Notes under the pieces: model-generated
Database searches by the model: none
Told to the model about the DNA's origin: nothing
What the model saw: only the letters and a program-made list of their open reading frames with translations
Made by a program: the position numbers and the translations under genes
Part shown: positions 25,344-33,926 of the stretch, piece after piece
How positions within the stretch are numbered: position 1 is the first letter of the stretch
How the letters are laid out: every line of letters starts with the position of its first letter
From: Hymenobacter plasmatis
GTDB taxonomy: Bacteria; Bacteroidota; Bacteroidia; Cytophagales; Hymenobacteraceae
DNA: 64,000 nt
Direction of reading: 5' to 3'
NCBI RefSeq assembly: GCF_020711255.1
Contig: NZ_JAJFAW010000022.1
Span: 42,289 to 106,288, forward strand

Positions 25344-26045
25344 ATGAGCAGCCAAACTCCCGCCGAAGCGAATCATCAGGCACCCCACTTGTCGGGCGGC
25401 GCGGGCGTGGCGACGCTCGGCGAAGGGCCGCGGAAAGCCCGCTTGGTCATCCTGCTCTCGGGGCGCGGCTCCAACATGCTGTCATTGGTGCAAGCCACCA
25501 AAACCGGCGCGCTACACGGCCTGGCCGAAGTAGCCGTAGTGTTCAGCAACAAGCCCGACGCGCCCGGCCTGGCACTGGCCGCTTCCCAGGGCTGCCCGGT
25601 AGCCTCGCTGCCCAGCCAGGGCCGTAAGAGGGAGGCTTTTGATGCCGAAGCTGCGGCGCTGCTCCAGCAATATTCCCCCGATTTTGTGGTGCTGGCGGGC
25701 TACATGCGAATTCTCTCCCCGGCGTTTATTCAGCCGTTTGCAGGGCGCATTCTCAACATTCACCCCGCCGATACGCACCAACACCAGGGCCTGCACGCCT
25801 ACGAGTGGGCCTTCGATAACAAGCTGGCCGAAACCAAAATAACCGTGCATTTGGTTGACGAAGGTCTCGACACTGGGCCCATTTTAGCTCAAGAACCAGT
25901 GGACTTGCGCGGGGCTGATACCCTCGCCGAAGTCGAGCGCCGCGGGCTGGCCGTGGAGCACCGGCTCTATGCTGAAACGCTGGCGGAATTAATCAAAAAA
26001 GCACATCATGCAGAGCGCAGCGAAGCATCTCGCATGCAGCAATAA
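25344..26045 (+). CDS. purN: Phosphoribosylglycinamide formyltransferase, tail encoded by a repeat
   Basis: A 233-residue GAR transformylase using 10-formyl-THF. LVILLSGRGSNMLSLV is the phosphate loop, NIHPADTHQHQGLHAYEWA carries the catalytic Asn-His pair, and VDEGLDTGPILAQ the catalytic Asp. Relative to the classical enzyme there are about 30 extra N-terminal residues. The last 13 residues (HHAERSEASRMQQ) and the stop codon come from a family B palindromic repeat (26006-26096), so the original C-terminus has been replaced or extended. It follows purD by 16 bases. Confidence 0.88.
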   Translation: MSSQTPAEANHQAPHLSGGAGVATLGEGPRKARLVILLSGRGSNMLSLVQATKTGALHGLAEVAVVFSNKPDAPGLALAASQGCPVASLPSQGRKREAFDAEAAALLQQYSPDFVVLAGYMRILSPAFIQPFAGRILNIHPADTHQHQGLHAYEWAFDNKLAETKITVHLVDEGLDTGPILAQEPVDLRGADTLAEVERRGLAVEHRLYAETLAELIKKAHHAERSEASRMQQ

Positions 26046-26096
26046 CCAAGTTAGCTCAACGAAGCGAGCAAGATGCTTCGCTGCGCCCTGCATGAC
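26006..26096. repeat. Palindromic repeat, family B, copy 3, overlapping the end of purN
   Basis: The left arm ATCATGCAGAGCGCAGCGAA and the right arm TTCGCTGCGCCCTGCATGA pair with one mismatch and extend through GCATCTCGC / GCAAGATGC. The first 40 bases are translated as the purN C-terminus; the rest fills the purN-purF gap. Confidence 0.85.
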
Positions 26097-26131
26097 ATAC
26101 AATATTTAGTAAGACTTAATACCCCAATCCA

Positions 26132-27634
26132 ATGTGTGGAATAGTAGGTTTTCATGGCCCCGACGACGTCGTAGCTGATATGGTAGTTGGCCTCACCGCC
26201 CTGCAGCACCGGGGGCAGGACGCGGCCGGCATCGCCACGTTCGACGGCTCCTCGTTCCACCTCCACAAGGGCCAGGGCTTGGTGAATGACGTGTTTAAAA
26301 AGAAGCACGTGAAGAAGCTCAAGGGCAACAGCGGCATTGGCCACGTGCGCTACACTACGCAGGGCGCCAACGACTCGAATCTGGCCCAACCCTTCACCAC
26401 GAGCTACCCGTTTGGCCTGGCGATGGTGCACAACGGCAACGTCATCAACTTTCGCGACGTGGCCAAGCGCCTGCACGAGAAGTACCACGTGCTGCCCAAA
26501 ACCACCAACGACCTGGAGCTCATCATGTACACCTTCGCCTCGGAGCTGCGCGTGAAAGACCTCGACCACCTCTCGGTAGTCGACATTTTCGACGCCGTGG
26601 AGACCACCCAGGAGCTGGTAAAGGGCGCCTACGCCACCATCACGCTTATTGCCGGGCACGGCTTGCTGGCCTTCACCGACCCGCTGGCCATCCGGCCGCT
26701 GGTATTGGGCCGCCGCGATACGCCCGCCGGGCCAGTGTATGCCTTTGCGTCGGAGAGCACGTGCTTTGACTTTCTGGGCTTCGAGTTCATTGAGAACGTT
26801 GGCCCCGGCCAAGCCATCTTTATCGACAACAACTTTCAGGTTCACTACAAGAACCCGTACGAACTGCCCAAGAACTTCTGTGCCTTCGAGCAAATCTATT
26901 TTGCCCGCGAAGATTCCGTTATCCACGGCCGCTTGGTGGCCCGCGAGCGGGTGCGCTTGGGCAAGGTACTGGCCCGAAAAGTGGCCGATGCTGGCATCAA
27001 GCCGGACATGGTGATTGACGTGCCGTCGTCAGGCTACTTCGCGGCCTCCGGCCTGGCCGAGGCCATCGGCGTGCCCTACCGCCGCGCGCTGGTGAAGAAC
27101 AACCACATGGGCCGTTCCTTCATCGTGGCCACTCAGGCCGGCCGCGAAGACGTGGTGAAGAAGAAGCTCAACCCCATCCGTGAGTTTGTAGTGGGCAAGA
27201 AAATCGCCGTGGTCGACGACAGCATCGTGCGCGGCACTACCTCGCGCCGCATCGTGCGTTTGTTGCGCGATGCCGGCGCCACCGAGGTGTACTTCATTTC
27301 CAGCGCGCCACCCATCGTGTCGCCCTGCATCTACGGCATCGACATGGCCATGAGCACCGAGCTGATTGCGGCCAACTACACCGAGGACGAAATCTGCCGG
27401 TACATCGAAGCCGACAAAGTCATTTACCAGGATTTGGAGGACTTGCAGGAGCTGTTTGCGGAAGAAAAAGGCCACGGCGGCAGCTGCTTCGCCTGCTTCT
27501 CGGGCAAGTACCCCACCGGCGACGTGACCCACTACCTGCGCCACGTGCAGGAAGAGCGCGCCAGCCACCGCCCCGAAAAAGGCAAGAAAAACCTATCGGT
27601 AAGCGCCAAAGCGCCCGAGCCGACGGAGCACTAG
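26132..27634 (+). CDS. purF: Amidophosphoribosyltransferase
   Basis: A 500-residue enzyme for the first committed step, PRPP plus glutamine to phosphoribosylamine. The N-terminal MCGIVGFHG exposes the Cys2 nucleophile once Met is removed, with no propeptide. LTALQHRGQDAAGI and GHVRYTTQGAND are glutaminase motifs. The PRPP loop is IAVVDDSIVRGTTSRRIV (near 365). The C-terminal GGSCFACFSGKYPTGD is typical and could bind feedback nucleotides or a metal centre. It follows purN across a family B repeat, and is followed by a family A repeat before purM. Confidence 0.95.
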   Translation: MCGIVGFHGPDDVVADMVVGLTALQHRGQDAAGIATFDGSSFHLHKGQGLVNDVFKKKHVKKLKGNSGIGHVRYTTQGANDSNLAQPFTTSYPFGLAMVHNGNVINFRDVAKRLHEKYHVLPKTTNDLELIMYTFASELRVKDLDHLSVVDIFDAVETTQELVKGAYATITLIAGHGLLAFTDPLAIRPLVLGRRDTPAGPVYAFASESTCFDFLGFEFIENVGPGQAIFIDNNFQVHYKNPYELPKNFCAFEQIYFAREDSVIHGRLVARERVRLGKVLARKVADAGIKPDMVIDVPSSGYFAASGLAEAIGVPYRRALVKNNHMGRSFIVATQAGREDVVKKKLNPIREFVVGKKIAVVDDSIVRGTTSRRIVRLLRDAGATEVYFISSAPPIVSPCIYGIDMAMSTELIAANYTEDEICRYIEADKVIYQDLEDLQELFAEEKGHGGSCFACFSGKYPTGDVTHYLRHVQEERASHRPEKGKKNLSVSAKAPEPTEH

Positions 27635-27637
27635 AAG

Positions 27638-27825
27638 AACGACAACTCCCCTCAGAGGAGGAGGGGATGTGGCCGCGAAGCGGACGCTGGGGTGGTTGAA
27701 GCCGTCCGCGCCGTTAGGGGCCGTTGTTGGTTCTGCTTCGTTCCGCCATCGTTCAACGAATTCAACCACCCCCGTTTGAGCCAAGGGCTCAAACATCCCC
27801 TCCTCGTCTGAGGGGAGTTGTCGTT
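27638..27825. repeat. Palindromic intergenic repeat, family A, copy 2
   Basis: An 18-bp perfect terminal inverted repeat, AACGACAACTCCCCTCAG and CTGAGGGGAGTTGTCGTT, encloses inner arms GGGGTGGTTGAA / TTCAACCACCCC. The word order is the same as in copy 1 at 204-390. It occupies the whole purF-purM gap. Confidence 0.9.
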
Positions 27826-27833
27826 CCAATACC

Positions 27834-28931
27834 ATGTCCACCACCTCCGAAAACCCCGCCGGCTATTCCATCCAAGAAGGCAACGCCGCCTCGCGTAACG
27901 CTTACAACTGGTCGAAAAAAACCTTCCAGAACCGCAAAGGCAAGCCCGGCGAGCCCGCTCAGGACCTCGATGGCGGCTTCTCCAACGAAATCCGCTTCGG
28001 GGCCGAGCGCCTCGGCATCAGCTCCGACGGCATTGGGACCAAGATTGAAGTAGCCGAGCGCATGAACAAGTACGATACCCTCGGCTACGACCTCATCGCC
28101 ATGACGGCCGACGACCTCATTGCCGCCGGCTTCGTGCCCACCAACCTCTCCAACATCATCGACGTGAACCACCTCGACTACGACGTGGTGGACCAGATGA
28201 TGCGCGGCCTGCACGACGCCGCCAACTTTACGAAAATGGCCATCACGGGCGGCGAAATCGCCGAGTTGGGCAGCCGCATCGATGGCTGGCCGGGGGCCAA
28301 GATGAATTTCAACTGGTGCTCCACGGCCATCGGGGTGCTGCACCCCAGTTTGGCCCAGCCTCTGAGCGGCAAAACCGCCCAGGCCGGCCATGTGGTGGTG
28401 GCCCTGCGCTCGCCCTCGTTCCGTTCCAACGGCTACTCGCTGGCCCGTAAAACCCTGCACAAAGCCTTCGGCAAAGACTGGCACGAAGCCCCCTACGACG
28501 GCACTGATGGTGCCGAGTATCCCACCTGGGGCGACGCTATGCTTGCGCCTTCGCTCATTTACGCGCCCGGCGTGGCGGCCCTGCTCGATGCTGGCTTGCC
28601 GGTGCACGGCATCGCCCACATCACCGGTGGCGGCCTGGCCGACAACTTCAAGCGTGTGCTCAAAAACGGCCTCGGCGCGGTACTCGACAACCTGTTTCCG
28701 CCCCTGCCCGCCATGCAGCGCCTGATGGAAATCGGCCATCTCAGCCCCGAAACTGCCTATCTCTACTGGAACATGGGCACCGGCATGCTGCTAGTGACTG
28801 AAGAAGTATCAGCCGCTGCCGTAGTGGATTCGCTGCAAGCCAGTGGGTACGATGCCCAAGTGGCCGGCCACCTTACCGCTGAGAGTGGTGTGACGCTGCG
28901 CGTGGGTGCGGGAGAGCTGCGGTACGCGTAG
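27834..28931 (+). CDS. purM: Phosphoribosylformylglycinamidine cyclo-ligase (AIR synthetase)
   Basis: A 365-residue ATP-dependent cyclase converting FGAM to AIR. ISSDGIGTKIEVAERMN is the conserved DGxGTK motif, followed by DLIAMTADDLIAAGFVP and TGGEIAEL. ALRSPSFRSNGYSLARK and IAHITGGGLADNFKRVL are the later PurM signatures. Here DD(L)IAAG replaces the more common ND(L)-V-GA-P, as often seen in Bacteroidetes-type sequences. It ends the purine run, which therefore encodes PurF, D, N, L, Q, M, E and C; PurB and PurH are not in the window. Confidence 0.93.
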   Translation: MSTTSENPAGYSIQEGNAASRNAYNWSKKTFQNRKGKPGEPAQDLDGGFSNEIRFGAERLGISSDGIGTKIEVAERMNKYDTLGYDLIAMTADDLIAAGFVPTNLSNIIDVNHLDYDVVDQMMRGLHDAANFTKMAITGGEIAELGSRIDGWPGAKMNFNWCSTAIGVLHPSLAQPLSGKTAQAGHVVVALRSPSFRSNGYSLARKTLHKAFGKDWHEAPYDGTDGAEYPTWGDAMLAPSLIYAPGVAALLDAGLPVHGIAHITGGGLADNFKRVLKNGLGAVLDNLFPPLPAMQRLMEIGHLSPETAYLYWNMGTGMLLVTEEVSAAAVVDSLQASGYDAQVAGHLTAESGVTLRVGAGELRYA

Positions 28932-29008
28932 GATTCAGAATACGAACGGGAATAGTACATCCCGCTCAGTGAAACCGAAGTGGTTCTACTGCAAGGATAA
29001 TCTAAAGC

Positions 29009-29100
29009 GTCTGTCATGCTGACGAAGGAAGCATCTTATCACCGCTGAACGAATTGAGCTAACCTGATAAGATGCTTCGCTACGCTCTGCATGACAGACG
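29009..29100. repeat. Palindromic intergenic repeat, family B, copy 4
   Basis: The arms CGTCTGTCATGC and GCATGACAGACG are perfect, with an inner GAAGCATCTTATC facing GATAAGATGCTTC. AATTGAGCT lies in the loop at 29052-29060. It separates purM from the convergent pncB gene. Confidence 0.9.
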
Positions 29101-29177
29101 ATTTGTAAAGAAGCCAGAGAACTGAAATAGGAGAGATGCTGCTTCGCTCAGCAGAACACCCTGCTCTAGGTTCCGAA

Positions 29178-30668
29178 TTACGCCCCGCGCACCGGCCGCT
29201 TCTCCAGAATCAGCTTGGTACGGTAGTCATTCAGCCCCATTTCCAGCCCAACGGGGAAGGTGTGGGGGTTGAGGAAGCGGCGGACGCTGGGGTCCAGGCT
29301 TTGCACTTCGCGCTGGGCGTGGGCGCGGCTTTCGACCAGGGTGGGCAGGTCCAATACCCGTTTGCCCTGGCGGAATACGGGCTCCAGCAGCTCGCGGAAC
29401 TTGGTTTCGGGCTTAATGGCTAAGCGGCGGGTGATATCGGCCGGGTCGATGATGGTGAGCTGGTCGGGGAGGGGCTCGGCGGTGTTGTAGAGCATGTCGG
29501 CGCGGGGCTTGCCGTACTCGTTGAGGTAGCGGCGCACCTGCAGGATACCGGGGATACTGGTTTTGGCCACCTGCTCGGAGAGCTTGAGCGTGAAGTCCCA
29601 GCCCGAATCGTCGGCTTTGCGCAGGGCGGCCAGCTTGTACACGCCTCCCAGGGCCGCTTGGTTGTAGGCCGTCACGAGCTGGGTACCCACGCCCCAGGTG
29701 TCGATGCGGGCGCCTTGCTGCTTGAGGCTGGTGATGAGGGTTTCCTCCAAATCGTTGCTGGCCACGATGTGCGTTTCATTAAATCCGGCCTCGTCGAGCA
29801 CGGCCCGGGCCTCGCGGCTGAGGTAGGCCAGGTCGCCCGAATCGAGCCTAATGCCGGCCAGCTCGTGGCCGTTGGCGCGCATCGCCCGGGCTACTTTGAT
29901 GGCCTGGCGCACGCCCTCGATGGTGTCGTAGGTATCGACCAGAAACACGGAATCATCGGGGAAAGCCTGTGCGTAGGCCGAAAATGCCTGTGTCTCGTCG
30001 GCAAATGCTTGTACCCAGCTGTGGGCGTGGGTGCCGCGCACCGGAATGCCGTAGCGCTGCCCCGCCAGCAGGTTAGAAGTGGCATCGGCGCCGCCCAGGT
30101 AGGCCGCCCGGCTGGCCCCCAGGCCGCCATCGAAGCCCTGCGCGCGGCGCAGGCCAAACTCCAGCACCCGGTCGTTGGGGCCGGTGGCTTCGCGGATGCG
30201 GGCGGCTTTGGTGGCAATCAGGGTCTGGAAATTAATCAGTGTGAGCAGCGCCGTTTCCAGGAGTTGGGCTTGCAGTAGCGGGCCGCGCACCCGCAGCAGC
30301 GGCTCATTGCCAAACACCACGGTGCCTTCGGCCACGGCGTCGATGTCGCAGCTGAACTTCAGGTTGCGCAGGTACTCCAAAAATTCGGGCGGGAACAGCG
30401 CGGCGCCCTTGCTGCCGGTCAGGCTGCCCAGGTAAGCCAAATCCTTGTCGGAAAAATGAAGATTCTCGACCCAGTCGACGGCCAGCGCCAGGCCGGCTGC
30501 CACGGCGTAGCCGCCCGCGAACGGCGCTTTGCGGAAGTACAGGTGAAACACCGCCTCGCGGTCCTGCATGCCCTGCTGCCAATAGCCGTAGGCCATGGTG
30601 AGCTGGTACAGGTCGGTGACAAGGGCGAGCGAAGGAGCGTAAAGCCCGGATAGGGGAGCAGAATTCAT
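29178..30668 (-). CDS. pncB: Nicotinate phosphoribosyltransferase
   Basis: A 496-residue NAD salvage enzyme that joins nicotinate to PRPP, with ATP stimulation. VTDLYQLTMAYGYWQQGM is the family's N-terminal signature, EFGLRRAQGFDGGLGASRAA and GTHAHSWVQAF (with the autophosphorylated histidine region) are central, and IRLDSGDLAYLSREAR is a PRPP-site strand. The ATG at 30668 (MNSAPLSGLY) is preferred to 30737 because the family fold begins soon after it. It is transcribed convergently with the pur genes; both consume PRPP. Confidence 0.93.
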   Translation of the reverse strand: MNSAPLSGLYAPSLALVTDLYQLTMAYGYWQQGMQDREAVFHLYFRKAPFAGGYAVAAGLALAVDWVENLHFSDKDLAYLGSLTGSKGAALFPPEFLEYLRNLKFSCDIDAVAEGTVVFGNEPLLRVRGPLLQAQLLETALLTLINFQTLIATKAARIREATGPNDRVLEFGLRRAQGFDGGLGASRAAYLGGADATSNLLAGQRYGIPVRGTHAHSWVQAFADETQAFSAYAQAFPDDSVFLVDTYDTIEGVRQAIKVARAMRANGHELAGIRLDSGDLAYLSREARAVLDEAGFNETHIVASNDLEETLITSLKQQGARIDTWGVGTQLVTAYNQAALGGVYKLAALRKADDSGWDFTLKLSEQVAKTSIPGILQVRRYLNEYGKPRADMLYNTAEPLPDQLTIIDPADITRRLAIKPETKFRELLEPVFRQGKRVLDLPTLVESRAHAQREVQSLDPSVRRFLNPHTFPVGLEMGLNDYRTKLILEKRPVRGA

Positions 30669-30805
30669 GAGCGCGGCAAAGGGGGTAAGCGCTTGCTTAC
30701 GGACAAAAACAACAATTGGCTCAACTCCAAACCGCAACTCAACGCCGGGTTCTGAGCGAGTGCCCTTGGCTAACGGTTGGGGTTTACCCGCTTACTTTGC
30801 CAGCC

Positions 30806-31498
30806 GTGCCACAACCCTCTGCTCTTTTTCGCTACACCCAACGCATAGGCCAGCTTTCGGCCACGTATCGGCTCCTGATTGGGCTGGGGCTGGGAGCCGC
30901 GGCCTGGTTTCTGGCTCCGCCGGATGCGGGCCCCATCAGCCGCTGGGTGGCGTCCTGGGATGTGTGCGCTACTGCCACGCTGCTGCTCATCGCGGCGGCC
31001 ATGTTCACGGCTGATGCCGCCAGCATCCGCAAAGTGGCCAACAGCGAAGACCCAAGCCGGACGTTAGCTTTCGGGTTTGTGCTGGTGGCGGCCCTGGCCA
31101 GCTTGCTGGCCGTGGTCGCGTTGCTGGGTACCATGAAGTCGCTATCGGGCAGCATACTGGCCCGGCACATTGTCCTGAGTGCTGCGGCCGTGTTGGAGTC
31201 GTGGCTGCTGGTCCACACGGTGTTTACGCTGCACTACGCCCACATTTACTACGATGCCGACGATGCTCGGTCGGGTGCCGATACCGGCGGCCTGGGTTTC
31301 CCCGGCGAACCGCCCGAGCCCGATTACCTCGATTTTGCCTACTTCGCCTTCACCATCGGCATGGCCGCCCAAACGGCCGACGTTACCATTCCCGGCCGGC
31401 GGCAGCGCCGCACGGCCCTCCTGCACGCGCTCATCTCCTTCGGCTTCAACACCGCCATTGTAGCCCTGAGCATCAGCGCGCTGGGCAGCCTTCTATAG
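30806..31498 (+). CDS. DUF1345 integral membrane protein
   Basis: A protein of about 230 residues with several hydrophobic helices (RLLIGLGLGAAAWFLA, ATLLLIAAAMFTA, VLVAALASLLAVVALLG, and a C-terminal one ending ALSISALGSLL). The lines LHYAHIYYDAD, GLGFPGEPPEPDYLDFAYFA and TIGMAAQTADVTIPGRRQR are the hallmark of the DUF1345 family, whose function is unknown. The frame runs from a TTG at 30716, but GTG at 30806 (PQPSALFRYTQRIGQ) looks more likely, since TTACTTTG just upstream resembles a -7 promoter box; the start is uncertain. Divergent from pncB. Confidence 0.75.
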   Translation: MPQPSALFRYTQRIGQLSATYRLLIGLGLGAAAWFLAPPDAGPISRWVASWDVCATATLLLIAAAMFTADAASIRKVANSEDPSRTLAFGFVLVAALASLLAVVALLGTMKSLSGSILARHIVLSAAAVLESWLLVHTVFTLHYAHIYYDADDARSGADTGGLGFPGEPPEPDYLDFAYFAFTIGMAAQTADVTIPGRRQRRTALLHALISFGFNTAIVALSISALGSLL

Positions 31499-31512
31499 TC
31501 AATTAACAGTTG

Positions 31513-31590
31513 TCATTTAACAATTAACAGCCGTTACATCAGCTCAATTAGGGCAGATATAACGGCTGTTAATTGATAACTGTTAAATGA
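31513..31590. repeat. Imperfect long hairpin between convergent genes
   Basis: TCATTTAACA followed by ATTAACAGCCGTTA faces TAACGGCTGTTAAT and TGTTAAATGA, with seven extra bases in the right arm. The loop carries AGCTCAATT (31541-31549). It probably ends transcription of both the DUF1345 gene and the convergent regulator. Confidence 0.7.
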
Positions 31591-32259
31591 TTAAGATATC
31601 AGGCCCCGGCTCACGGCGAGCTTGATGAGGGCGGCGGTGTTCTTGGCCTGGGTTTTGGCGATGATGTTCTGGCGGTGGGTTTCGATGGTGCGCTTGCTGG
31701 TGAAGAGCTTGTCGGAAATCTCGCCGTTGGTGAGGCCTTCGGCGATGAGCTTGAGCACTTCCAGCTCGCGAGCCGTGAGGTCGGCGCCGTGGTGGTCTCC
31801 GGATTCGTCGGTGTGGCCCGCGATATTAGGGGTAGAGGACTGGGCCACCGCTTTGTAGAGCATGCTCAGGCCGATTTCGGTGCACAAGAAGGGGTTGCCC
31901 TGCGCTACCGTGCGGATGGCGTAGGTGATTTCGCTGATGGCCGCATTCTTGAGCACGTAGCCCAATGCGCCGGCTTCCAGCATGCGGGTCACGTAGTTTT
32001 CGTGGTCGAGCATGGTGAGCACCAGCACCTTCACGTCGGGGAAGCGGCGGCGCAGCTCGGGCACCGTGGCAAAACCGTCGAGGACGGGCATCTGCACGTC
32101 CATCAGGACGACGTCGACGGGCGTGTTTTCGAGGATGGAAAGGACTTCGGCGCCGTTGCTGGCTTCGCCCACTACGTCAAGGTCGGCGTCGGCGGAGAGC
32201 AGCGCCCGGATGCCGTCGCGCAAAATGGTGTGGTCATCGGCTAGCAAAATACGGGTCAT
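31591..32259 (-). CDS. NarL/LuxR-type response regulator
   Basis: A 222-residue two-domain regulator. The receiver has the acidic pair ILLADDHT, phospho-acceptor VVLMDVQMPVLDG (Asp near 54), Thr in VLVLTMLDHENY and Lys in GYVLKNA. The LuxR helix-turn-helix is LTARELEVLKLIAEGLTN followed by LFTSKRTIETHRQNIIAKTQ. All receiver residues needed for phosphorylation are intact. Its closest relative in the window is the divergent gene at 32518, with which it shares an almost identical recognition helix, so both may bind the same sites. Confidence 0.93.
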   Translation of the reverse strand: MTRILLADDHTILRDGIRALLSADADLDVVGEASNGAEVLSILENTPVDVVLMDVQMPVLDGFATVPELRRRFPDVKVLVLTMLDHENYVTRMLEAGALGYVLKNAAISEITYAIRTVAQGNPFLCTEIGLSMLYKAVAQSSTPNIAGHTDESGDHHGADLTARELEVLKLIAEGLTNGEISDKLFTSKRTIETHRQNIIAKTQAKNTAALIKLAVSRGLIS

Positions 32260-32517
32260 AGCGAATAAGATTTAGGAGCATCAAGAACGAATGGCAGCCC
32301 GCAAAGTTGGGCTAATCCCGGTATACGGCAAAGCCTTGTCCGTATTTATACTAGGATACTTATATTAGCCCCTGCTTTTGTAGGGATTAATACGGCTTTT
32401 ACTGTGGAGCTCCCCGCTAAGATGGCCGGTGTCTTTAATTTTGGGGTGTTCAAAACCGATTTAATGGATAGCGACCAGTAAATTAATTAGGTTTCTCACC
32501 GGTCTGCTCCCTGTTTT

Positions 32518-33168
32518 ATGATTCGCCTATTACTCACCGACGGCCACCCTCACGGGCGGGAGGCCCTGCGCATCGGGATGGAGCCGGCGGCCGAAATAAA
32601 GATAGTGGGCGAAGCAGGTACCGGCGACGAGCTGCTGGCCGAACTGGCCGCAGCCGCGCCCACCGTGGTGCTACTCGACCTAAACCTCCCCGGCCCCGAT
32701 GCCTTTGCGCTGCTGCCGGCGCTGCGGCGCCAGTACCCCCAGCTGCGCGTGCTGGCCCGGGGCGAGCTGACCAATGAGCACTACGTGACGCGCGCTTTTG
32801 ACCTGGGCGCGCACGGGTATGTCCTGAAAAGCTCGCGGCCCGCGGAGCTGGTGCAGGGCGTGAAAACCGTGGCCGCGGGCCGGCCTTTCCTGTGTTCGGC
32901 CATTGGCCTTGCTCTCCTGACCCGGCTGTTTGTCCACAGCCCGGTAGTTAGCGATGCAGCCCGCGAGGCCCTGGGCCTGAGCAAGCGCGAAATGGAGGTG
33001 CTGGGCTTGGTGGCCGAGGGGCTGACCAATGCCGAAATTGCCGATAAGCTCTTCACCAGCAAGCGCACCGTGGAAACCCACCGCCAGAACATCATCGCCA
33101 AAACCCAGGCCAAGAACACCGCCGCCCTCATCAAGCTCGCCGCCCGCCAGGGCCTGTTGCCGGAATAA
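32518..33168 (+). CDS. NarL/LuxR-type regulator with degenerate receiver
   Basis: A 216-residue paralogue of the divergent 31591-32259 regulator. The DNA-binding domain is nearly the same (LFTSKRTVETHRQNIIAKTQ and AKNTAALIKLA). In the receiver the usual acidic pair is altered to LLLTDGHP (one Asp replaced by Gly) and the switch Thr is lost (VLARGELTNEHY instead of VLVLTMLDHENY), while the acceptor-like VVLLDLNLPGPD and the Lys in GYVLKSS remain. It may be phosphorylation-independent or bind another signal, and could compete with or form heterodimers with its neighbour. The two genes share a 258-base divergent promoter region. Confidence 0.9.
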   Translation: MIRLLLTDGHPHGREALRIGMEPAAEIKIVGEAGTGDELLAELAAAAPTVVLLDLNLPGPDAFALLPALRRQYPQLRVLARGELTNEHYVTRAFDLGAHGYVLKSSRPAELVQGVKTVAAGRPFLCSAIGLALLTRLFVHSPVVSDAAREALGLSKREMEVLGLVAEGLTNAEIADKLFTSKRTVETHRQNIIAKTQAKNTAALIKLAARQGLLPE

Positions 33169-33243
33169 AGAGTGACTGAGTGGGAGCGTGACTGAATGAA
33201 TAGTTAGGACCTCACTCAGTCACGCTCCCACTCAGTCACTCTT
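33168..33243. repeat. Perfect 28-bp inverted repeat
   Basis: A 28-bp arm (33168-33195, beginning AAGAGTGACTGAG) is exactly complementary to 33216-33243 (ending CTCAGTCACTCTT), with a 20-base loop. The words GTGACTGA repeat inside each arm. It sits between the convergent regulator and phosphatase genes. Confidence 0.9.
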
Positions 33244-33269
33244 TTCAGCAACTGCGTTATTGGGCTGGC

Positions 33270-33767
33270 TTACTGCTGCGCTGCAATGATGAATTCGGCC
33301 AGCTCGCGGAAGCAGCCGTGGCCGCCGGGCGTCTGGCAATGAAAGTCGACAACGGCACGGGCAAAGGAGGTGGCATCGCCGGGGCACGCCGACAGGCCCA
33401 CCAGGCTCAGGATATCCAGGTCGTTGGTGTCGTCGCCGATAAAGGCTACTTCCTCGGCGGCCAAGCCGGTGCGGGCCAAGATGCTGTGCAGGCAGGCCGG
33501 CTTGTCTTTGATGCCCAGGTGGAGCTCTTCAATCTGAAGCTTGGCAGCCCGCGTACGCACCGAAGGCGAGGTTTCGCCGGTGACGATGCCCGTGGCAATG
33601 CCGAACTCGCGCAGGCGCACCACGCCCATGCCGTCGCGGATGCTAAAGCGCTTCATTTCTTCGCCCCGCTCCGAGTAGTACACGCCGCCGTCGGTGAGCA
33701 CCCCGTCGCAGTCGGTAAGTACCAGGCGAATGCGGCGGGCGCGGGCGGTGAGGTCGGCTAGTTTCAT
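33270..33767 (-). CDS. HAD-family phosphatase, KdsC-like
   Basis: A 165-residue HAD phosphatase without a cap domain. The nucleophile motif is LVLTDCDGVLTDGGVYY, motif II is GIVTGETS, and motif IV is VAFIGDDTNDLDIL. This is the layout of 3-deoxy-D-manno-octulosonate 8-phosphate phosphatase and related sugar-acid phosphatases (CMP-Kdo or sialic-acid pathways). KdsC enzymes are tetramers of this size. The ATG at 33767 (MKLADLTARARRI) is chosen; the 28 residues upstream are basic and unlike the family. No Kdo genes are adjacent, so the exact substrate is an inference. Confidence 0.85.
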   Translation of the reverse strand: MKLADLTARARRIRLVLTDCDGVLTDGGVYYSERGEEMKRFSIRDGMGVVRLREFGIATGIVTGETSPSVRTRAAKLQIEELHLGIKDKPACLHSILARTGLAAEEVAFIGDDTNDLDILSLVGLSACPGDATSFARAVVDFHCQTPGGHGCFRELAEFIIAAQQ

Positions 33768-33926
33768 AATAACAGTAAAGGCAAAACGGGGAAGCCGCCG
33801 AAACCGGCCGGCAAGGTTCAATTCGGCCGCAAGAACGGCACTGCGGCGCACATGTAGATTTTGTGGTAATTGTGATTATCCCGGAAAGCGTATATTGGCA
33901 TAGCGAAACTATTAGACTAGTATCTT

